Assembly: GCA_021030905.1 (NCBI GenBank)
Contig: JAGFMI010000005.1
Coordinates: 1,426,001 to 1,490,000 of the forward strand
Length of the DNA: 64,000 nt
Reading direction: 5' to 3'
Source: Pyrenula massariospora
Taxonomy: Eukaryota; Ascomycota; Eurotiomycetes; Pyrenulales; Pyrenulaceae
The translations under genes were made by a program, and so were the position numbers. Below the pieces are notes generated by a model, which was not told the origin of the DNA, searched no databases, and was given only the letters and a program-made list of their open reading frames with translations. Positions 10,815 to 22,660 of this stretch are shown here, piece by piece (the stretch's first letter is position 1; every line of letters starts with the position of its first letter).

Positions 10815-12525
10815 ATGTCGGCAGAATTTTCCGCTTATCGCGACTCGATCCACGCGTCTCTAGGCCAGTGGCCGGAGTTGACATGGTTGAATCGATTCTT
10901 ACGGACGCCAAAACCTGTTGACGGAGATGCGACATTTGCACAAGTCTTTGAGCTCATCGGCAATCGTCTCGTGGGGTTCGAAAGTGAGGGGACGGCTGCA
11001 TCACTCTCACAAGCTCTTGAAGCTGAAGCACCGAGTTCGCGACTACGCGTTGTTCTAATTGGCCATGGACAGAGCTGGGACGTGGATCGCGACATTGTAG
11101 ACGTTGTCTGTAGCAGATATCGCGTAGATCCTCGATTTTTGGCCCAGCATTTCGATTATACGCTCATCGGGAACGAGGAAAACCATCCACGAGACCTCAG
11201 TCAAAGTATACACGAGTTCAAATACAAACTCGGCACCGAATATAGCTGGGACCTCGGTGGCGATATCATGCTTCCACTGACAGTGCAGCTTGGTTCCTGT
11301 TTCTTCTTCGCGTACGAGACACAATGTCTATCTGTGGCAATCCACCAGGATGAGATGAAAATCACGCGTAAGTTGCCCATCCTTCAAAAAGGCCAGTCAA
11401 GGCTTAAACCCTTCACAAGTAATACTCTTTCTCCGTGCGCCGCGAAGCGAGGTCTTATCGACGTCTCATATTTTCTTCTATCATCCTGATGCACAAGTTA
11501 CTGGATCAACCTTCCTCCAAACGCAACGTTTAAATTCTCTCTACGAATATTTTACCCGGGCTCTCTGGAAAGTCGACTTCTCAGAAAACGAGGAGAACAA
11601 GGATGGTCTTATCTTTCAAATAATCTTGCCATACATTACAACCTTGTCCAGCTGCTGCAACGCAAATTATCAAAGAAACATAGCGCCAAAAGCACGCAAG
11701 TATTCTGACTCAGATCGCCCAGAACGTAACGTGCTATTCGCTGAGATACGGCGATTGGTGTCTCTAAGGCGTCAAGTTGAAACCCTCCTACGAACTCTCA
11801 AGGAGGGTGAAGCTGAGTTGGAACATGGAAGAAAAAGAGGTCAAGAAGCATGTCGCCTGCTTTGCGAGCTGACAAATGATTTGGAGGACCTACTGTCGTT
11901 TCAAGATGGTAACCAGAGAGCAAACGAAAATGGCTATCTCGGACATCTGATCCAAGCTCAGGTAGACGAAGCCAAAAAGGCGAAAAGCACTTCGGCAAAG
12001 CTCGGATATCTCAGCCAGCTTGCCTACATTTTCCTTCCCTTACAGTTGGCAGCATCTATTATGGGTATGAACTTGAAGGATTTCGGAACCGGCAATGTCG
12101 AGCTCAGGACTTTTCTAATCATTCTAGGAACTGTCGCCGCCTTGTCTTTCGTACCAGCCGTTTTGCCGCTGGTTTGGGAGGGTCCCCCAAATCGCATTAC
12201 TCAAATCCGTGCTATCAGAAAATACTCGTCAAGGGCAAGCTTTCTCTTCGGATTGTTTTGCCTTTTCCATGGACGAAGTGTTAATGATCAACTATGGGAC
12301 GGTGGTGGCATAAGTTCTGACATCGGATTTTTCGAGGGCCGATATCGAAGAAGAGATCTGAGAGCCGATGGATGGGCCAAGAATCGCGCAACAATATTTG
12401 CCTGGTTGGAAAATTGGAGTTTAAATTCCTATGCTCGCTTCTGGCGACGAGTACTCGAAGAGCTTTTTGAAATTATTGACGCACCTCAGTGGGGAAGAAA
12501 GGACAAAGCTTTGCACACTGCGTAA
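10815..12525 (+). CDS. CorA-like membrane protein with GMN motif
   Basis: Two exons, 10815-11367 and 11420-12525, joined by a 52 bp intron (GTAAGT..CAAG), give 552 residues. The start is the first ATG in frame (MSAEFSAY). The N-terminal half is a soluble domain (HIFFYHPDAQVTG is part of it). A long coiled-coil helix follows (RRLVSLRRQVETLLRTLKEG), then two transmembrane helices: YIFLPLQLAASIMGMN, with the GMN selectivity motif of CorA/Mrs2 channels, and LRTFLIILGTVAALSFVPAVL. CorA channels carry Mg2+ as pentamers. Fungal proteins of this type are much diverged, so Mg2+ transport is inferred. An unusual tail of about 115 residues, rich in Trp and Arg, follows the last helix. Two other CorA-like genes lie at 31417 and 43842. 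Confidence 0.8.
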
Positions 12526-12639
12526 TGGTTGCAAAGGCGAGTTCAAAAGTGGTTCAGGAAGACAAGTCTTCAGGAATCTAGATCAATAAAGTGCGTGGGT
12601 GCCACTTTCTTTTTCGGGATCTGTATAGTAGCATCCGTC

Positions 12640-14700
12640 CTATTATTCTACAGTAAAAACTTGTTATAAGTAAGGGTCGGTAGCATCCCCTTATTTACTT
12701 TTAGATCGAATTTGCTTATAGCGTAAAATCTATAATTACTAGTTATTATAATATATAAAAAGCCGTCAAAATATCTCTCTGTTTAATAAAAATAGTTTTT
12801 AATATATTTTTAAGTTTTTGCACCTCACTGGCGTTCAATTAAATTAATATAAAATTTTTTAAATTATTATATTAAATTTAGATCCGTTTATTCCTATTAT
12901 TTATTATAAAATTTAAAGATTTTGAGCGCCGAGAGAGCTTTTAAGATAAATATTAAAAAATTAAATTTACTTTTATTATTCTTTTATATCTATATAAGGT
13001 AAAAAGGATCGATAGGGATATAGTTAATAATAATATCTTTAAAAATAACGTCGTTGAGATTATTAACGGCTTTTTTTAAAGAATTAATAAAATATTAAAT
13101 ATCTATTTAGCTGTATATAGTCGTTCGTAAAATTTTTTTAAATTATATTTTAAATTTTTACTGTTAACGGTTAGCGGCGATTTATTTTTCGCTTTAATTA
13201 TTACTAATTATTCGATTTTTCGTAATTAATTTAATAAAGAATAAAAGAATCTTACTTTTTATTTAATAAGTAAATATTGTATTTAGAGATATATTATTTT
13301 ATTAGGCGTCGATGATCTATCGTACTGTTTATAAAATAGTTATTATTATATATAAATCGTCGAACTTGCTCTTCTTATTAATATTAATATAATTAATGAT
13401 AAAATCGAGTCAACGACGTCGATAATAATTTTTAAAATTTTTAATAATATTTTAATTGAGCGGCTGACTGCAGAATGTCGTATTTTTAAATAAAAAAATA
13501 TATTTAATATTGTAAAGTTAAATATTATCCTATTCTAAATTGTATAAAATTATATATATAATTAATTAGAACTAAAGCTAGACGCATCGTATAGATATAT
13601 CTTTAATATATTTTAAAGTAAAGTTAATAAGTAGTTTAATTTTTTTACCGGTTATTTACTTATTAAACTAAATAAAATATTAACGAAATATGATATTTAT
13701 TATTTAAATATTATTATTTATCCGTTATTTATAGTTTAAGAATTTAATTTTAATATAATTAAAACATCGAGATTTTAAATATTAATTAAAAATTTAAAAT
13801 AATAATTTTTCGCTACCGTCGATATTATAAATAAGAATAATAATAAGCCGATTTTTTATTTATTTTAAATTTTTTGTTTACTTTGAACCGAGCGTTCCGT
13901 TAAGTAAATTTTTTTAATAAAAAGTTATTTTATTAAAATTAAAAATATCTTTTAAAAAAATGTTATCGAGTTGACGACGGATCGGTTTAAAATTAATTTT
14001 TAATTAAAAAAAATTTATAATAATAGACTTATCGAAGCGATAATAATATTAAATATTAAATTTTATTTTAAAGGTTGTTAGTCAGCTAGGCGATTAAAAA
14101 GACTTTTCTTAATAATAATATTAAAATAAATTTTATTAAATTTTATAAACAGCTCGCTAAAGCATTTCATTAATTATTAAATTATTTTTTCTATTAATTT
14201 AGAGCTGTTAATCGTTTAAAATTTTTTTAACAGTAAAATATTTCGCTTCGCGAGCACAAATATATTTTATCTACTTAGTAAAAAGCTTCTAGTAGTTAAG
14301 ATAGGCGAAGTAAACACTAAAAATTTGAAATACCTATAAAAAATTAAATTAATAAATATATTAATTAGTAAATTATTATTAATATTATTTAAAATAAAGA
14401 GAGCGATAAATATTTTGATAACAGTAAAAAATAATATATTACTTATTTATTACAGCTTTATAATAGCGAAAAGTAATTAATAGTAATAATAAATTTGTAA
14501 TTTTACGCGACAACGATATTATAACGTATAATAATTTAAATTAATATATTAAAATATTAAAAGAAGAGCTATATAGAGAAAAAATAATAATTAAATTTCT
14601 ACTAAATATAAGTAAGATATAAAAATTTTTTATAGAATTATAAGCAATTGCCTATATTACGAAATATATATTTATTATTAGTAAAATTTGATGGAGCGGC
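12640..14700. repeat. AT-rich, RIP-like island (decayed repeat, family not resolved)
   Basis: About 2 kb is extremely A/T-rich between ordinary-composition flanks. CpG steps survive (TCG, ACG, CGTCG are common) while CpA and TpG are nearly absent and TpA is abundant. This is the signature of RIP in ascomycetes, which turns CpA into TpA in duplicated DNA. No open frame of useful length remains on either strand. I could not identify the original element or paired terminal repeats. It lies between the 3' ends of the CorA-like gene (+) and the membrane protein gene (-). Confidence 0.85.
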
Positions 14701-14703
14701 CAT

Positions 14704-14772
14704 CTGCTTACTAATAGGCCGAAATTGCTTACAGCTAGTTTGCTTGTAAGCAGTCTAGACTGTATGTAAGCA
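14704..14772. repeat. Cluster of CTGCTTAC / GTAAGCAG inverted motifs
   Basis: Immediately right of the AT-rich island, the octamer or its core occurs about four times in both orientations: CTGCTTAC near 14704, TTGCTTACA near 14725, TGTAAGCAG near 14745 and ATGTAAGCAG near 14764. GCTTACA and TGTAAGC can pair around an 11-base loop. It may be the unmutated edge of the decayed element. Confidence 0.5.
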
Positions 14773-14813
14773 GTATTATCACAGCCTCCGCTTTGCCAAG
14801 AGCGAACCGATGA

Positions 14814-16627
14814 TTATAGGTGAGGAATGAGCACGGTCCAATTCGGCGTCTCGTATGCAGCCTCAGGTAATTTTCGCAGGCTCACAATAGCATCGACAAC
14901 CAAAAAGACTCGCGCAAAGATATAGACACAACCGTAGACCGTAGCTAGCAACCCAAAGAACCCGTACTCAACCACCGTTGCTTCCAGCGCTACAAAGCGA
15001 TCCCAGTGGATCCTCCCCCATCGAAACCGAGAGCCGAAATAACACACGTAGAACCACGGAACACCCGAGAGCATGATGTATATCGAGCTGAGTCTCCACA
15101 TGAGCCGTTCTGCTTCCGTGGGGAAGAAACCGTCGCAGGCCAGCGCGTGGACGGCGCCGTAGAACATGGATGCGAGGAACAGCGCCATGCCTATGGGTTC
15201 GGCGGCGGTCCGAGGCAGATCATAGTCAGACGGCCAGTGGTCCGCTGTAGAAACGACGAGTTCGTTGAGCTCCGGCTCTTGCCATGTGGCTTGTGTTGGT
15301 CGTCCTTGAGATCCCTCCGCTGGTAAGCTTACAATATCGCGAGCTTTGAAGCGCTGTCGAATAGGAGGGAAGGAGCGGATAGCGGCCTCGCAATGTTTTA
15401 TGCGGAGACAACGTTTGGTATCATCGTCGCTCTCGATCGGTAGAGTTTGATAGAATTTGATTGGTTTTTGCGAGAGCTCGGAGGTTGCTTCGGGAGGACG
15501 GACATCTATATGGCCATTGCCATAGACTGGATCTGACTCTGCGCTGTCGAAAACATCTGCAGGTTGGATCTCCTCACAAGATCCATGAACATTCTGCTTT
15601 TGTCCTTCACCGTTGCTTGTTGTCGTCGAAGACAATCTCGTTCCTTCAAACCAAGCCAATCCAGAAAGTTCCGGCTGCCTCCAGGAACCGAGCTTGTTTT
15701 TGCGCCCATATTTCTGGCCACTGACGCAGCTACACATGTACATGTAGGAACAGAGGGACGCCGTGTCTCTGCCTTGTAGAACAGTTGGCGCACGGACATC
15801 CCGAGGCTTGTGCCACCAGAGTAGGTATATCATCAATGCGTAAGAGAAATGACCAATGGTGTTAACCTCAAGCAGGGTGACAGACTGTCGGGATGCAAGT
15901 CGGCCAATTGTTTGTGCAACCATCCAGCCCACCTGGAGGCAAACTAGCGCTTTAACTATCCCATCAGCTTTGCTTTTATCTTTAATGTCGGTAACGCTCA
16001 GATCTGGCAGCCTTCTGCATCTGGCTAAGAGAAGTATCCCGGCCGCGGTCAAGGTAAGACGTTGTTGTGCCGGAATGAAGCTGTCGCCGTTTGCATCTAG
16101 AGGCAGTGTATCCATGTCGAAGACAAAGCCTCCCATCCCGGCGTAGAATGAGTGGACGAAGGTCCAATCATGGCGTCTCGGGAACCCTTTTTTGCATGGC
16201 CTGGATGATAGCTTGTTTCTCAGTGACCAGCTATGCTGGCGTTGGATATGCTTACAGTAATTTCATCAGGTGTCTCAACTTGACAAGAATCCTCGCAGAA
16301 GATATTCCTCATTTGGGCAGTCATGCTCCTTGCCGATAGCCACTGTCTCCACGCCGACAATACAACCAACTCCGGAATGAGAATTCCGAGCATTACCCAC
16401 TTCATGTTGCGAGCCCAGAATTGGAGCCGATTTTCGTCTTTTCTTGGAATATTCAGATGCATCGCGGACCACACGCATAATGAAAGAGTTAAGATACATG
16501 ATAAAATGATACTAGCAGTTCCTCGGCCGTTAGGGTCAGATACCCAGCCGACAGTGTCGACTTTGGGTGCCGGAGCAGCTCTCGAAGGAGAGAGGAACAA
16601 ATGCAGCCCCCAGAGCGTTAACGCCAT
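14814..16627 (-). CDS. Fungal multi-pass membrane protein of unknown function
   Basis: Two exons: 16627-16256 and 16211-14814, with a 44 bp intron (GTAAGC..ACAAG); about 589 residues. I chose the ATG at 16627 because it opens a signal-anchor (MALTLWGLHLFLSPSRA). Ectodomain and helices follow: SIILSCILTLSLCVWSAMHL and MLGILIPELVVLSAW. A family-typical block follows, SFYAGMGGFVFDMD, then LTAAGILLLARC, DIKDKSKADG and VTLLEVNTIGH. These are known from many fungal hypothetical membrane proteins. After a cytosolic linker (about residues 270-440), four more hydrophobic helices lie towards the C-terminus. It probably sits in the plasma or an internal membrane. No catalytic motif is visible and the function is unknown. 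Confidence 0.8.
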
Positions 16628-18069
16628 GATTCGTGACGTTACAAGGAAAGGAAAGGAGGAGAAAAAAGACTTCACATTAGAGCAGAAGGAATGCTAAAGA
16701 GTCACGAGGCTCTCAATCTTGGACTACATCGTATACGACAATTACGATCGGTTTTGGAGAAGGCTAGCCTTGACGGCAACTGCACAGCAGTATGCCTTTT
16801 CTCAGACCCATACGCTATCAGCAGGAGGGCGATCACGCACAAGTAATTGAAATGAGCGAGTTACATCCCTGCTGGAACAAAAGAAATGTACATTGTTGGC
16901 AAAATAAGGGATAGATCGGTTCCAAGAGCAAGGTGAACAGTTGCGATGAACGAATCTCTGCGCAAAGGCTTTTAATCGCGCAGATCAATGGCTGTCAACT
17001 TTCTGCCGCCTCGCCAGTAGTTCGATTACAGGACGCCCCCAATCTATCGGTGGCGCCCACTTGCTGCCGCAAACAAGCGCTAGCCTCGAGCTATTCTTGG
17101 TCAGAGCCGTAACTGCATGGAGGTATTTACCTGGCATACACACACCCAAAACTACTAGAGCCGTTAAGTACGCATGCAAGGTATGTGAGGTTGAATTGAT
17201 GAGTTCAAAAATCTAGCATAGGTGGAGTTAGTTTGCAAAAAGGTGCCTTCGCCGTACATTTGATATATTCGGCGGCAGTCACCAGATTCTTCACGTAACG
17301 GTCATTTGTGCCGCAAGTCATCGATCTCTTTGGCCTTCTACGAGACTTGGATCATTTACATTCGCAGCCACTTGCTTGTCATGCATAAAGGTTTTGACAG
17401 GGTAAAGAGACATTGACAAAAATTTCCGTGCAAGCGCCAACATATGACCAACGTTTTTACGCTTCAAGCTTTCGCAACTTACAATTTTAGCCGTTTTGCT
17501 GTGCTTGGGGACGAAGAGATACTTTATATATGTTCGATAGAGAGTGTACAGTGATGGCGGGTAGGGCCTGTGGGAAGTAACCTGGATTTAGCCATAGCAC
17601 ACAAATGAGATGTGAAATTCTTCGAAATATTGATAGGGCTCTAGCAGACTCTTTAGCTGGGTGCTGTGCATCTAAATCTGAACATGGAGTGTTGGCAAAT
17701 GGGGAGCTATGTGACGTACAGAGATGATGGTTGTGAGGAAAGATTTGTAATGAGCGGACATTTCCTAGTTCAACAACAGCGTCGCCGCAATGAAAGGCAG
17801 CCCTTCCAACGATAAAGGCTTCGGCGATAGATTACTGATCGGCCTGGATCTACCACGAGCTCTTCTCATATTTGCTGACTGCAAAGGCATATGGCTCAGA
17901 AAGTTTCACGCCCTAAGCCTAGGGAGCGCTTGGAAAGCGTCGCCCCACCTTAACAGATTTCTCCAAACGGCGTTGACTCAGCCCGCAAATATTACGGTGA
18001 GGGCGTAGTTAATGATTTCTTACTCCTCCATGTGCTATTGAATCTCCAATCCTTCTTACTTTACTGCAC
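16628..18069. other. 1.4 kb without a supported gene; PRO2 promoter side
   Basis: Divergent spacer between the membrane protein (-) and PRO2 (+). An open frame near 16985-17179 on the minus strand begins with a hydrophobic stretch but without an ATG. No RNA gene was recognised. Confidence 0.45.
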
Positions 18070-19481
18070 ATGTCTCTCACCGAGTCCTCGCCCGTTGAAG
18101 CCGCTCGTGCTGCATCGGTGGCATCACGCGAGCTAGCAACTCTCACTTTAGCAGACAGAAACGCTGCTCTCACCGCGGTCTACGAAGCACTCCATTTAGC
18201 AAGAGACGAGATACTTCGGGCCAATGCACGAGATCTGGAAACGGCCTCTAAAGCAGCTGCCGACGGCACTTTAAGCCAGAGCGTGCTGAAGCGTCTTGAT
18301 CTGGGAAGACCTGGCAAATACGATGATATGCTAAAGGGCGTCCTGGATGTTAGGGGTCTGGAGGATCCTGGTAGGTGAGCCACTCAAGCTTGAGCCGCGT
18401 TCCATATCTAATGCTGATGCCTTTGAAAGTTGGCCGAACCACCCTGCGTACGCTGCTGGACGATGGTCTTGAGCTGCAAAGAATAACATGCCCAATTGGC
18501 GTCCTCCTCATTATCTTCGAAGCTCGTCCCGAAGTTATTGCAAATATTGCCTCACTGGCGATCAAATCCGGCAACGCAGCAATACTAAAAGGTGGAAAAG
18601 AATCCTCCGAGTCTTTCCAAGCCATATCCACTATCATCTCCAAGGCACTATCTCAAACCAAAGTCCCAAACGCGGCCATACAGCTTGTCAAGACGCGAGA
18701 CGTGATCGATCAGCTCCTATCACTAGACCAATACATCGACCTCGTCATCCCCCGTGGCTCCAACGACCTCGTCTCATACATCAAGAACCACACCAAGATC
18801 CCCGTCCTCGGCCACGCCGACGGCCTCTGCACCCTCTACATCCACGCCGACGCCGACCCCGCCTGCGCCGTCAAAGTGGTCGTAGACTCCAAATGCGGCT
18901 ACCCGGCCGCCTGCAACGCCCTCGAAACCCTCCTCGTCCACCAATCCGCCCTCCCCACCGTCCTCCCCACCGTCGCAACCGCCCTCCTCTCGCACGGCGT
19001 CTCCCTCCGCTGCGACCCCCCCTCCCTCACCGCCCTCACCACATCCCTCCCCCCAAACCTCGCCGCGCTCCTCCAACCCTCCACCCCGGCCGACTACACC
19101 ACCGAATTCCTCGACCTCACCCTCGCGATCGCCGCCGTCCCCTCCCTCGACGCCGCGATTACGCACATCAACGCCCACTCCTCCCACCACACCGACGCCA
19201 TCGTGTCTACCTCCCAGCCGGCCGCAGAGCGCTTCCTGGCCGCCGTCGACAGCGCGGGCGTGTACTGGAACGCGAGCACGCGCCTGGCGGACGGGATGCG
19301 CTACGGCTTCGGGACGGAGGTGGGCATCAGCACGAACAAGATCCACGCAAGGGGGCCGGTGGGGTTGGAGGGGTTGACGATCTACAAGTACTTGATTCGC
19401 GGGGGTGGGCATTCGGCGGGGGAGTATTTCGAGGGGGAGGGGGGGAGGAGGTGGAGGCATGAGAAGTTGGCGGTGGATTAA
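18070..19481 (+). CDS. PRO2: Gamma-glutamyl phosphate reductase (glutamate-5-semialdehyde dehydrogenase)
   Basis: Exons 18070-18370 and 18430-19481 (59 bp intron) give 450 residues, the normal size. The enzyme uses NADPH to reduce gamma-glutamyl phosphate to glutamate-5-semialdehyde, the second step of proline synthesis in the cytosol. Family blocks are clear: TLRTLLDDGLEL, PIGVLLIIFEARPEV, IKSGNAAILKGGKES, DLVIPRGSNDLV, IPVLGHADGLC, and the catalytic-Cys region GYPAACNALETLLVH. The C-terminal half has GPVGLEGLTIYKY. Codons are strongly C-ending from about 18730 to 19200 and G-ending after about 19240 (see findings). The gene runs towards RPL18, whose stop lies 206 bp away. Confidence 0.95.
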
Positions 19482-19687
19482 AAGTTATAGAGCAGTGGAT
19501 GCACGATGGTGGATAAAAAGTTTGATTTTTGTGTTTGGGAAATGAGTTGTTGAGGTCTTGATAAGCCATGTAGCTGGTATTACTAGACCTTTGAACTGCG
19601 AGCTCGATGACCTTGATTTTCTCTGAGAGCCCCTCCCAGCCACGAACCTCGACCCTAAAGCAGTGTTCATTCCAACTATTCCCTTGC

Positions 19688-20500
19688 CTACACCTTGAAA
19701 CCACGAGACCTTCTCCGCCCACGGGCACGCTCAAACTTCCTCCCCTTGCTCTGAACATACGGTTTCTGCGCAATCTCCGTCAGCAAAACCATCCTACATC
19801 CGCTCGGACAAAATGATAAAACCTACCTTCCGACTATGCGGCCCAAACCCAAAATGCTTCACCGCCTCCCTCGCATTCTTCGGCCCCCTTAGCAACAACG
19901 TATTCGCGCCCGTCGGCGCCCGCATCGCCAGCTGATCGAAGGTCAGACACTCCCCGCCGGCGGCCTCGATGCGGGCCCTCGCCGTCGCGGTGAAGCGGAG
20001 CGCGGCGACGGACAGCTTGTTGGGCACGGTGAGCAGGCGGTTGTCGTCGGTGACGGTGCCGACGATCACGACGGTTTTCTTGGCGTGCGTCTCGTTGGTC
20101 GCGGCGACGGAGGTGAGGCGGGAGAGGGAGACGGGGGGCCGGTTCGTGCGCGACATGAAGAGGCGGCGGAGGACGACTTTGTTGAAGGGGGAGTCGGTGC
20201 GGCCTGGTTCCCCGCGTGAGGATTTTTGTTAGAGATCAAGGGAGCGTGAAGGGTTGGAGGGGGGATTGGGGGGGATATGTTGCGTACGGGCGAGGAAGCG
20301 GTAGAGCTTCACGAGGAGCTTGAGGTAGACATTTTCGCTCGCCGGCGCTTTTCGGTGGGTGGAACGAACGTGGTGTCGGTCCAAGTCGATACCTGTGATG
20401 GTGGGATTTCAATGGTCAGCGAGATTGCTCTGTTCGGTTCTGATACCTTGGTGGCGCTCTCAGATCAGACAAGAATGAGAGATCGCGATTACTCACCCAT
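19688..20500 (-). CDS. RPL18: 60S ribosomal protein L18 (eL18)
   Basis: Four exons: 20500-20497, 20392-20288, 20203-19827 and 19765-19688 (187 residues). The first exon is only ATG plus one G, so the start codon is separated from the body by a 104 bp intron, as often seen in ribosomal protein genes. The protein opens [18 protein letters not shown] and continues with [68 protein letters not shown] and the basic tail [13 protein letters not shown]. It is a structural protein of the large cytosolic ribosomal subunit. The loop [14 protein letters not shown] is a little longer than I expect. Convergent with PRO2. Confidence 0.95.
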
Positions 20501-21069
20501 CTTTGTCAGGTTGTTGGGTAATGTTGACGACCTGTCGTTGATTGAATCTTCAAAGTACAGAGCACCCAAGAATTTTGTGTGTGGGAGGAGCGGAAGCCCT
20601 AGCAATGATGCTAGTACTAAACAGGCTTAAAGCGTAACCAATGCTTGGCACTTTTAAATGGCTTGTTGCAGGTTTCTAAACTGCACAATAATTATTGGAT
20701 ATACCGTATCGAGAACTTTTATACTCTTCAAGGCTCGGTAGCAGAAGTCGTCACCGAGTCAATCCATTGCGCTGGCGAGCGCGTGCCCATTGATCGAACC
20801 GGCCACGACTCCTACCGAGCCACAATTTCCTCGTAGATATTAACATCTGGATTATCCATCTACTGAGTCCACTGTCTGAGCCACGAGATGCCCATAGCCA
20901 AGGATGGCGTACTTCACTACTATGTATACCATATGACCGAAAAACCCCAATACTAGACAACTGGCTCACAGAAAACGTTGGACAATCAAAAGTTTCAAGG
21001 GTTTCGTTAGGCCGGGCTTCGTTGAATAGCTTTTGATTTTTGGGAATTCGCTTCCTAGACACGGGTACA
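20501..21069. other. RPL18 promoter region
   Basis: No gene is supported. It should hold the RPL18 promoter (minus strand) and the 3' end of the DUF1593-like gene. A Leu/Ile-containing open frame near 20277-20630 (+) overlaps RPL18 intron and exon and is a shadow. Confidence 0.5.
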
Positions 21070-22660
21070 TCATTGAGAAGATGCAGTCGCGGTAGCATTG
21101 GTACCCATTACTTTCAAGATCATCCGCCGATACCGCGTCAGCGGCATTGGCGCCGAGTTTGTCACCTCAAGAATAACATGATATTGCTGGCAGACTTCTG
21201 GCCCATTCATCGTGGGCCCCGACACTGGCTTGCATGCTTCAGATTCCGTTGGAAGCTTCACAGATGCGACCCGCCCCTGCGTAGCATTGTCTATTGTGAA
21301 ATTGAGCTGAGGGACCTCTGAGTCTACAGACCATTGTGTGGCCGTGATTTCGCGATAGTGCCACCATTTGTAGGTCAAGGACGTTTCTTGGCCAGGGTGA
21401 TCTGGATCATAGGAACCTGTAGCGTCGAAAGTGATGGAACTATTCGGCTTCACGTCCACTTCAATTGGCGCGCTGCCGCAAGAACCATTTACAACCACAA
21501 TAGGTGGGTGCGTCGTATTGGAGTGCGGTCCGTTTGTACTCAGTTGCCATTGCACTCTAGCGGCCATCTCAAATTGATATGCTCTCCGCCAGCGCCAAAT
21601 TGTGGCATGATTGCTAACAAATTCCGCGCCATTCAAGCCGATTGCCCGGTCAGCCGTGTCTGAGTAGTGATTGGAAGCAAGGTCCAATAAAGTGTATCGA
21701 CCGCCCCAGCTGCCCCATTCAGGATGCTCGGGAACATTCAGACCGTTCTGCATGTTGAATAAAAGAGACGGAGAGTCGCCTTCCATGATGTACGCGATGT
21801 CCGGGTAAATTTGACCCAGGGGACCAATCTGAAAGTGCTGCTTGATCCATGCGTTGGTGACCAGCGAAGTCTCTGGGCCACCCACGTCAAAGGCATATAA
21901 TGCATCGCCTGAGATGCCGCTCCAAGTGGCAAGGCCATACTGATTCCAACCGTGGATTGAATTCGTCCATCGCACCGAGGGAAAATTTCGGCGCAGCCAG
22001 TGTCCAGTGTTATCCTGGTCGGAGATCGAGTAGACTCGGAGCTTGGACTCGAATATGTTCTGATCCTCGGTCGATCGAGTCTTACTGACATGCCACAGTG
22101 CTTCTGCAAGGCAGTTTGCTCCGCCCCAGATCTGAGTATATAAAGGTTGGCCAGACGAATCAACTGCGTTTATGAGAAGCTGGGCTCCACTGGAAATATT
22201 GCTCTTGGGAGGTAAGCCGTAAACTACGTCTAGGCCGTAGACTATAGGTCCACTAGCGATTCGAGAGAGTAGGTAGTCCATAGTGGGATATTGTCCATGA
22301 GCATGTGTTTGAAGATTGTCATAAGCTTCGCCATAAGCATGAACAGCCGCCTCGATCTGATCAGGATACGTGGAAGAGTTGAGCCAGTATGAGGTGACCG
22401 CTACCATGCCTTCTATCTGGTACATATCCGAGTGTAAAAGCAGGCGTACAAATGACCTACATTCGATCAGTCATATTGATTGGATTTCTTGCAGGGATTT
22501 AGCTTCACATTGTGTCATCTGGCTCGTTGGAAATGTCGCTCAGGACAAAGACGCGAGATTTTGCGTCTACCTTCCATGGTTCGCATAGGGATTGATTTGT
22601 GAAACAACTACTCAATGGGACTAGGAATGAAAATATTGACAACAAGCTGCTTATTTCCAT
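21070..22660 (-). pseudogene. DUF1593 / Sde182-like nucleoside hydrolase-fold protein, 5' end damaged
   Basis: The body (22425-21070, about 451 codons) is intact and matches the Sde182-like family: EGMVAVTSYWL, DYLLSRIASGPIVYG, IWGGANCLAEALWH, VYSISDQDNTGHWLR and an Ig-like C-terminus (SITFDATGSYDPDHPGQETS). Relatives are secreted nucleoside-hydrolase-fold proteins sometimes tied to plant-wall polysaccharides. Upstream, a good signal peptide (ATG at 22660, MEISSLLSIFSFLVPLSSC) and the first conserved block (RVFVLSDISNEPDD, about 22560-22515) are present but lie in different frames. The block joins neither the signal sequence nor the body through a clean GT..AG intron: the likely intron ending TGTAG leaves the frame wrong. 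Either this is a recent pseudogene, or the splicing is unusual, or the sequence has small errors. A shorter product from ATG 22425 would lack the active-site Asp block. Confidence 0.65.

Noticed and set aside
12640-14780. Idea that the AT island is a pogo/Fot1-like transposon with matching terminal repeats
   Set aside because: Both edges contain TTGCTTA-like words, but I could not align a real inverted pair, and no coding remnant was readable.
16985-17179. Possible small secreted protein on the minus strand with a GTAAAT..CTGAC..TAG intron
   Set aside because: Begins without an ATG, and no upstream exon could be found.
18774-19460. Minus-strand Gly/Val/Glu-rich frame opposite PRO2
   Set aside because: Product of skewed third positions in PRO2; low complexity, no start context.
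18488-19462. Long Arg/Pro/His-rich open frame (324 codons) in another frame of PRO2
   Set aside because: Shadow of the C-rich then G-rich codon pattern of PRO2. It has no family features and PRO2 is certain.
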